From Chloroflexaceae bacterium (GTDB lineage Bacteria > Chloroflexota > Chloroflexia > Chloroflexales > Chloroflexaceae), in assembly GCA_026417815.1 (NCBI GenBank), contig JAOACN010000468.1:1-9880 (forward strand): a stretch of 9,880 nucleotides of DNA, read 5' to 3'. Position numbers and translations under genes: made by a program. The notes below the pieces were generated by a model. That model did not search any database, was not told the DNA's origin, and saw only the letters and a list, made by a program, of their open reading frames with translations. Of this stretch, positions 5,616 through 9,880 are shown piece by piece; within the stretch, counting starts at the first letter, position 1; the number at the start of each line of letters is the position of its first letter.

Positions 5616-6722
5616 TCACCGCAGGGGCATGGTCAGGGTAAAGGTGCTGCCCTTGCCCGGGCCGGCGCTCTCGGCCGTCAGTTCGCCACCCATGGCCCAG
5701 GCCAGGTGCCGCGCGATGGTCAGCCCGATGCCGCTGCCGCCGCTGGCGCGCGAACGCGAGCGGTCAACGCGGTAGAAACGCTCGAAGATGTAGGGCAGTT
5801 CTTCGGGGGGGATGCCGATGCCCGTGTCGATCACCTCGGCGCGGGCCATGGCGCCAGCAACGCCCAGGCGCACGGTGATGCAGCCGCCTTCGGGGGTGTA
5901 GCGAATGGCGTTGCCCACCAGGTTCAGCAGGATCTGCGCCAGGCGATCGGGATCGGCGCGGACGATCAGCGAGGGGGTTTCGGGAAGCACCGTCAGTTCG
6001 AGGCAGTTGGTAATCGTCTGCGGGCGCAACTGGTTGACCACGCGCCGGGCCAGTTCCACCAGGTCCACCTCGGCCAGATGCAGGCTCACCTGGCCGGCCT
6101 CGACGTGGGAGAGGGTCTGCAGGTCGTCAATCAGCCGGCGCATGCGGCGCACCTCGTGTTGCATGTCGCCGAAGACGGAAGGTTCGGGGGCGAAGACGCC
6201 GTCAATCAGCCCCTCCAGGTAGCCTTCGATGCCGGTGAGGGGCGTGCGCAGTTCGTGGGCGACATTGCCGATCAGCGCCACGCGCTGTTGCTCCACCCGT
6301 TCCAGGCTTTCGGCCATCTGGTTGAAGCTGGTGGCGACAATCGCCAGTTCGTCGCTGGCGGGCACGGCCACACGCTCGTCGTAGCGGCCCTCGGCGATGC
6401 GCTGGCTGCTGCGGGCAATCTCATTCAACGGGCGGAGGATCTGCCGCAGGAGCAGCACGCTGGTCGTCAGGCCCACCACGGCAGCGGCGGCCCCGGCGGC
6501 CAGGAGGGCCTGGCCGGTGGCCTTGCGGAAGCTGGCGAGCAGAGCCGCTTCGACCGCGGCACGCTCAGCCATCGGGACGCCCTCGAGCCGGGCGCGCAGA
6601 TCGGCGGCAAAGATCCCGCTTCCCAGGCGATCGGCGGCAATGGCCAGCACCACCACGCCCACCACCACCACCAGCATCTGGGCGGCGATGAGTTGCCAGC
6701 GCAGTTGTGAGAGGGCCTTCAT
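5616..6722 (-). CDS. membrane sensor histidine kinase (HAMP-HisKA-HATPase)
   Basis: A 368-residue kinase. The first membrane helix (about 10-30) and the second (about 73-93) enclose a short external loop of about 40 residues with no recognisable sensor fold. A HAMP domain follows (about 93-145: LRPLNEIARSSQRIAEGRYDE). The dimerisation domain has the H-box NVAHELRTPL with phospho-accepting His156. The ATPase domain shows the N-box NLVGNAIRYT (267-276), G1 DTGIGI (299-304), the F-box FERFYR (313-318) and G2 GGSGIGL (328-334). All catalytic motifs are intact. The start overlaps the stop of the response-regulator gene in an ATGA; no strong ribosome site is seen, so expression probably relies on coupling. 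The signal sensed is unknown; the tiny external loop suggests sensing within or near the membrane. Confidence 0.95.
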   Translation of the reverse strand: MKALSQLRWQLIAAQMLVVVVGVVVLAIAADRLGSGIFAADLRARLEGVPMAERAAVEAALLASFRKATGQALLAAGAAAAVVGLTTSVLLLRQILRPLNEIARSSQRIAEGRYDERVAVPASDELAIVATSFNQMAESLERVEQQRVALIGNVAHELRTPLTGIEGYLEGLIDGVFAPEPSVFGDMQHEVRRMRRLIDDLQTLSHVEAGQVSLHLAEVDLVELARRVVNQLRPQTITNCLELTVLPETPSLIVRADPDRLAQILLNLVGNAIRYTPEGGCITVRLGVAGAMARAEVIDTGIGIPPEELPYIFERFYRVDRSRSRASGGSGIGLTIARHLAWAMGGELTAESAGPGKGSTFTLTMPLR

Positions 6723-7411
6723 AGCCGCTCGTCCACGAAGCGGTAGCCGACGCCGCGCACGGTGACGATCAGCGTCGCGCCGGTGGCGGCCTCCAGCTTG
6801 CGCCGCACCTGGCCGACATACACATCAACCACCCGGTCGGTGCCGTAGAAATCGGCGCCCCAGACCAGATCGATCAACTGCTCGCGGCTGAGGGCGCGGT
6901 TGGGGTGGCGGGCGAGGGCCAGGAGCACATCGAACTCGGTGGGGCTCAACTCGAGCGTCTGGCCGTCGGCCTGGGCCTCGCGGGCGTCGGGGTCGATCGT
7001 CAGATGGCGGAAGCGCAGGCGATTGTCGCGGGACGGCGCGCCGCGGCGCCGCCGCAGGATGGCCTCGACGCGGGCCACCAGTTCACGAGGACTGAAGGGC
7101 TTGGTCAGGTAATCATCGGCGCCGATACGCAGGCCGGCCACGCGGTCGGCCTCTTCGCTTCGCGCCGTGAGCATCAGAATAAAGACATCCGAACGCTCGC
7201 GGAGGCGCGCGGCAACCTCCATGCCGTCCATCCCCGGCAGGTTCAGATCGAGGAGGACCAGATCCGGCGGATCGGCCTCGGCCAGCCGCAGCGCATCGGC
7301 GCCATTGTCCACGCAGACCACGCGAAAACCGGCCTGCTCCAGGTAGGCCCTGGCAATCGTCCGGATACTGGCCTCGTCATCAACGACCAGGATCGCGCCC
7401 GTGTTACTCAT
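6719..7411 (-). CDS. OmpR/PhoB-family response regulator
   Basis: A 230-residue DNA-binding regulator, the first gene of the pair with the histidine kinase. The receiver domain (about 6-118) has the acidic pair Asp11/Asp12, phospho-acceptor Asp55 in LLDLNLPG, Thr82 and Lys104 in YLTKPF, all as required. The winged-helix output domain (about 130-228) shows the OmpR-type LSPTEFDVLLAL, the recognition-helix region RVVDVYVGQVRRKLE and the closing TVRGVGYRF. The length is usual for the family. The ATG at 7411 has no Shine-Dalgarno sequence upstream but lies just six bases beyond a perfect TATAAT, pointing to a leaderless mRNA. Target genes are unknown; autoregulation and control of the SPFH operon just downstream are possible but not shown. 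Confidence 0.96.
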   Translation of the reverse strand: MSNTGAILVVDDEASIRTIARAYLEQAGFRVVCVDNGADALRLAEADPPDLVLLDLNLPGMDGMEVAARLRERSDVFILMLTARSEEADRVAGLRIGADDYLTKPFSPRELVARVEAILRRRRGAPSRDNRLRFRHLTIDPDAREAQADGQTLELSPTEFDVLLALARHPNRALSREQLIDLVWGADFYGTDRVVDVYVGQVRRKLEAATGATLIVTVRGVGYRFVDERL

Positions 7412-7417
7412 GGGCGT

Positions 7418-7423
7418 ATTATA
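7418..7423 (-). promoter_or_regulatory. TATAAT -10 box of the response-regulator operon
   Basis: A perfect TATAAT on the minus strand, inside an AT island (GAGTATATAATAC) in very GC-rich surroundings. It ends six bases before the regulator ATG, so transcription would begin at or next to the A of the ATG. The position expected for a -35 (about 7441-7446) reads CGGCGC, so an activator or an alternative element would be needed. Confidence 0.55.
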
Positions 7424-7593
7424 TACTCATCTGGCGCGGGGCGCCGGGCGCGCGACAGCGGCCCGCCCGCAGCGCCCCCCACGCGCCGTGGCGCGGCTGG
7501 ATGGCCGTAACGGTCGCCGCTGCTCGCGGCGCGGCGCCCACAGGCGGCACGTGATTATTTCGACGTTGTTCGTGTACCCTCACAGGGTTTTCA

Positions 7594-7610
7594 GAGGGGC
7601 TAAACCCCTC
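7594..7610 (-). terminator. hairpin after the rhodanese gene
   Basis: GAGGGG (7594-7599) pairs with CCCCTC (7605-7610) around CTAAA. On the minus strand it lies 49 bases past the rhodanese stop and is followed by TGAAAACC, with no T-run. The outer bases ACGTTGT (7563-7569) and ACAACGT (7618-7624) form a further 7-bp inverted pair around it. A terminator or another member of the dispersed palindrome family. Confidence 0.4.
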
Positions 7611-7659
7611 CGCCGAGACAACGTGGTGTTGCCCCTGCCGGGGGGAGGGTTGAGACGGA

Positions 7660-8019
7660 CTACCCGCGCTTCATCGGCAGGCCGGCGCGGGCCCAGGCCA
7701 CCATGCCCCCGGTGAGGTTGGTCACGTCACTGAAGCCCTGGCGGGCCAGTTGCTCGGCGGCAACACCGCTGCGGTTGCCGGAGCGGCAGATACAGATGAT
7801 CGGGGTATCCCGGGGCAGTTCGTTGAGACGCAGCGAGAGCATGGGTAACGGCAGCAGGTGCGCGCCGACAATGTGTCCGTCGTGGGCGTACTCAGCCGCC
7901 GAGCGCACATCAAGCAAGAAGAGGCGCTCGCCGGCATCAAGACGGCGTTTTAGCTCCGGCACAGTGATCGTCGCAATGGAACTGGCGGCGGCGCGACCAC
8001 CGAAAAGACTGCGCAGCAT
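7660..8019 (-). CDS. single-domain rhodanese-like sulfurtransferase
   Basis: A 119-residue protein consisting of one rhodanese domain after a short N-terminus (MLRSLFGGRAAASS). It has the family's VPELKRRLDAGERLFLLDVR, the EYAHDGHIVGAHLLP segment and the active-site loop CRSGNRS, with Cys78 as the persulfide-carrying residue, then the usual NLTGGMVAWARAGLP ending. Members transfer sulfane sulfur from thiosulfate or persulfides to cyanide, thiols or other acceptors; the physiological acceptor here is unknown. The start is the ATG at 8019, with GAGGGG nine bases upstream; frames running up to 8193 lack family similarity before this Met. No signal peptide is apparent, so it is probably cytoplasmic. 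It is divergent from crtI across a 296-base gap. Confidence 0.9.
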   Translation of the reverse strand: MLRSLFGGRAAASSIATITVPELKRRLDAGERLFLLDVRSAAEYAHDGHIVGAHLLPLPMLSLRLNELPRDTPIICICRSGNRSGVAAEQLARQGFSDVTNLTGGMVAWARAGLPMKRG

Positions 8020-8028
8020 AATTGAAAA

Positions 8029-8034
8029 CCCCTC
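8029..8034 (-). promoter_or_regulatory. ribosome binding site deciding the rhodanese start
   Basis: GAGGGG on the minus strand, nine bases before the ATG at 8019. It supports this start over a longer N-terminal extension whose residues resemble no known domain. Confidence 0.5.
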
Positions 8035-8206
8035 ACAATTGTTTGCGTTGGATGGCACAAGTTTCAACGTTCCGTCAGGTATGGTAGCGCGCCAACGTAA
8101 GGCGCACGCGAGCGTTTCGTAAGGGTTTGGTAAGAGCCTGGAGAGGCGGTGAAGGGAGCTTTCCGCGTGGTAGCGGGCTTGCTTCTCCACCAACCACTCA
8201 GGCGGC

Positions 8207-8212
8207 TATACT
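8207..8212 (+). promoter_or_regulatory. possible -10 box for crtI
   Basis: TATACT matches the sigma-70 -10 consensus at five of six positions and stands out in GC-rich sequence. The hexamer 17 bases upstream (TCTCCA, 8184-8189) matches TTGACA at only three positions. Transcription would start near 8219 and give a leader of about 97 bases. Confidence 0.35.
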
Positions 8213-8229
8213 CCGGTCAGTTGCCCGGC

Positions 8230-8265
8230 GGGCCGGGGCGCGGGGAGACCAGGTTTCCCCGGCCC
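8230..8265 (+). repeat. GC-rich inverted repeat in the crtI leader
   Basis: GGGCCGGGG (8230-8238) pairs exactly with CCCCGGCCC (8257-8265), leaving 18 bases between. It lies between the possible promoter and the ribosome site, so it would fold in the mRNA leader. It could slow translation or simply be another dispersed palindrome. Confidence 0.5.
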
Positions 8266-8315
8266 CCTCCAACCCGCCGTGTTCACCGCAGGAGTTTCGT
8301 CTGTAGGGAGCAGCC

Positions 8316-9794
8316 ATGCAGCAACACATCATCGTCATCGGCGCAGGCTTCGGCGGTCTCAGCGCGGCCATTCGCCTCGCCGCCCGCGGTCATCGCGTCG
8401 AGATCTTCGAGAAAGCCAATCAGCCAGGAGGAAAAGCCTACGTCATCGAGCGCAACGGCTATCGTTTCGACGCCGGCCCCACGGTTATCACGGCGCCGTT
8501 TATGTTCGACGACCTGTGGCGCGTCGCCGGGCGCCGCCGCGAGGACTACTTCGAACTCCGGCCCTGCCAGCCCTACTACCGCCTCTTCAACAAAGACGGC
8601 AAACACTTTGACTACTCGGGCGACGAGGAGGCCATCGCGCAGGAGATCGCCCGTTTCAACCCCGCCGACGTCGAGGGCTACCGCCGCTTTATGGCCAGCA
8701 CCCGGCCGATCTTCGAGAAGGGCTTTCTAGAACTGGCCGACAAGCCCTTCCTGAACATCGGCGACATGCTCCGCGTGGCCCCCGACCTGATGCGCCTCCA
8801 GTCCTACCTGAGCACCTACCGCTACGTGTCGCGCTTCATCAGCGATGATTTTCTGCGCCGCTGCTTCTCGTTCCACCCGCTGTTCATCGGCGGCAACCCC
8901 TTCGACGCTTCATCAATCTACGCGATGGTGCACTACCTGGAGCGGAAGTGGGGCATCCACTACGCCGTGGGCGGCACGGGGGCGATTGTGCAGGCGATGG
9001 CCCGGCTCTTTACCGAACTGGGCGGCACACTGCACCTGAACAGCCCGGTGCGCGAGATCGTCATCGAGGGGCGGCGCGTGATCGGCGTGCGCCTCGCCGA
9101 CGGCATTGTGCGCCGCGCCGACGCCGTGGTCTCCAATGCCGACGTGGCCTACACCTACAGCAACCTGGTCTCGCCCCGACACCGGCGCCATTTCACCGAC
9201 CGGCGCCTGCGGCGCAAGAAGTACAGCATGTCGCTGGTGGTGATCTACATCGGCACGCGCCGTCGCTACGACGATGGCTCGCTGCTGCGCCACAACATCA
9301 TCTTCGGCGAGCGTTACCAGGGCCTGCTGGAGGATATTTTCCACCACAAGCGGCTGGCCGATGACTTCTCGCTCTATGTGCACATTCCGTCGCTCAACGA
9401 CCCCTCGTTCGCTCCGGAAGGCGGCGAGTCATTCTACGTGCTCTCGCCGGTGCCGCACCTGGGCGCGGGCATCGACTGGTCGGTCGCGGCGCGGCCCTAC
9501 CGCGACGCTATCGTGCGCTTCCTTGAAGAACGCTACATGCCCGGCCTGAGCAAGAACATCGTGGTCGAGACGATGGTTGACCCGCGCCACTTCGCCCGCC
9601 AGCAGAACGCCTTCCTCGGCTCGGCCTTCTCGTTCGAGCCGATCCTGACCCAGTCGGCCTGGTTCCGGCCCCACAACCGCTCGGAGGAGTTCGAGAACCT
9701 CTACTTCGTGGGCGCGGGCACTCACCCCGGCGCGGGTATCCCCGGGGTGCTCTCGTCGGCGATCATCGCCGAGCAGTTGATTGGCGCGGCTTAG
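8316..9794 (+). CDS. crtI: phytoene desaturase (CrtI-type carotenoid oxidoreductase)
   Basis: A 492-residue FAD-dependent enzyme of the bacterial CrtI family, which desaturates colourless phytoene stepwise toward neurosporene or lycopene at the membrane surface. The N-terminus is the dinucleotide-binding fold VIGAGFGGLSAAIRLAARG (7-25), followed by FEKANQPGGKA and GYRFDAGPTVIT, typical of CrtI. The C-terminus carries the bacterial phytoene dehydrogenase signature YFVGAGTHPGAGIPGVLSSA (463-482), which closes the FAD site. The length is normal. The start is the ATG at 8316, with AGGGAG five bases upstream. The number of desaturation steps cannot be read from sequence; the related CrtD or CrtN activities are less likely but not excluded. 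No crtB is visible before the window ends. The gene is divergent from the rhodanese gene. Confidence 0.93.
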   Translation: MQQHIIVIGAGFGGLSAAIRLAARGHRVEIFEKANQPGGKAYVIERNGYRFDAGPTVITAPFMFDDLWRVAGRRREDYFELRPCQPYYRLFNKDGKHFDYSGDEEAIAQEIARFNPADVEGYRRFMASTRPIFEKGFLELADKPFLNIGDMLRVAPDLMRLQSYLSTYRYVSRFISDDFLRRCFSFHPLFIGGNPFDASSIYAMVHYLERKWGIHYAVGGTGAIVQAMARLFTELGGTLHLNSPVREIVIEGRRVIGVRLADGIVRRADAVVSNADVAYTYSNLVSPRHRRHFTDRRLRRKKYSMSLVVIYIGTRRRYDDGSLLRHNIIFGERYQGLLEDIFHHKRLADDFSLYVHIPSLNDPSFAPEGGESFYVLSPVPHLGAGIDWSVAARPYRDAIVRFLEERYMPGLSKNIVVETMVDPRHFARQQNAFLGSAFSFEPILTQSAWFRPHNRSEEFENLYFVGAGTHPGAGIPGVLSSAIIAEQLIGAA

Positions 9795-9821
9795 CTCTAC
9801 GTTGTCACTTTGCCCCTGGCG

Positions 9822-9838
9822 GGGGGCCGCAGGCCCCC
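9822..9838 (+). terminator. GC-rich hairpin after crtI
   Basis: GGGGGCC (9822-9828), loop GCA, GGCCCCC (9832-9838), starting 27 bases after the crtI stop. A 10-base palindrome GAAGATCTTC (9839-9848) follows directly, but no T-run. A terminator-like or repeat element; the sequence after it, to the window end, shows no gene start. Confidence 0.45.
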
Positions 9839-9880
9839 GAAGATCTTCCCTTCCTGGTGCGGCGCGGCGATGTCGCGCCG

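Noticed and set aside
5589..6710. A 373-codon plus-strand frame opposite the histidine kinase
   Set aside because: The opposite strand has every kinase motif; this frame ends in a His-rich run produced by reading Val codons backwards.
8020..8193. A 58-residue N-terminal extension of the rhodanese
   Set aside because: It has no similarity to rhodanese domains, and the ATG at 8019 has a ribosome site.

Overview
The window is GC-rich (roughly two thirds G+C), compact bacterial chromosome. It carries eight protein genes, no RNA genes and no CRISPR array. GC content, the intergenic palindromes, a carotenoid desaturase and a secreted bactofilin-like protein with a membrane tail together suggest a member of the Chloroflexota, perhaps close to Roseiflexus, Kouleothrix or other Chloroflexales. 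This placement comes from general resemblance only; no marker gene in the window proves it.

Layout. A phosphomannomutase/phosphoglucomutase gene (57-1427, +) converges on a gene for a secreted beta-helix (bactofilin-like) protein with a multi-pass membrane C-terminus (1813-3069, -). The 385-base gap between them is packed with inverted repeats, including a 27-bp perfect hairpin and an exact 20-bp inverted pair 134 bases apart. Upstream of the beta-helix gene lies a 111-base segment that looks like a small inserted palindromic element flanked by a 10-base direct repeat. Next, all on the minus strand, come two operons: a pair of SPFH/band-7 membrane proteins (upstream gene 4342-5337, downstream gene 3407-4345) and an OmpR-type two-component system (regulator 6719-7411, histidine kinase 5616-6722). 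In each pair the stop of the first gene overlaps the start of the second in an ATGA. A single-domain rhodanese gene (7660-8019, -) is divergent from a CrtI-type phytoene desaturase gene (8316-9794, +), which is followed by a GC-rich hairpin near the window end.

How the genes fit together. The mutase supplies sugar phosphates for envelope polysaccharide. The beta-helix protein, the SPFH pair and the sensor kinase all sit in the membrane, so much of the window concerns the cell envelope, though nothing proves one joint pathway. CrtI makes conjugated carotenoids, which end up in membranes. The two-component system lies directly upstream of the SPFH operon on the same strand, separated by 278 bases containing a hairpin; it could regulate that operon, but this is inference.

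The least ordinary content is the intergenic architecture, where short G-rich palindromes occupy most gaps, the likely leaderless response-regulator transcript (a perfect TATAAT six bases before the ATG), and the secreted, membrane-anchored version of a normally cytoplasmic beta-helix fold. I do not see a clear novel defence or mobile system.
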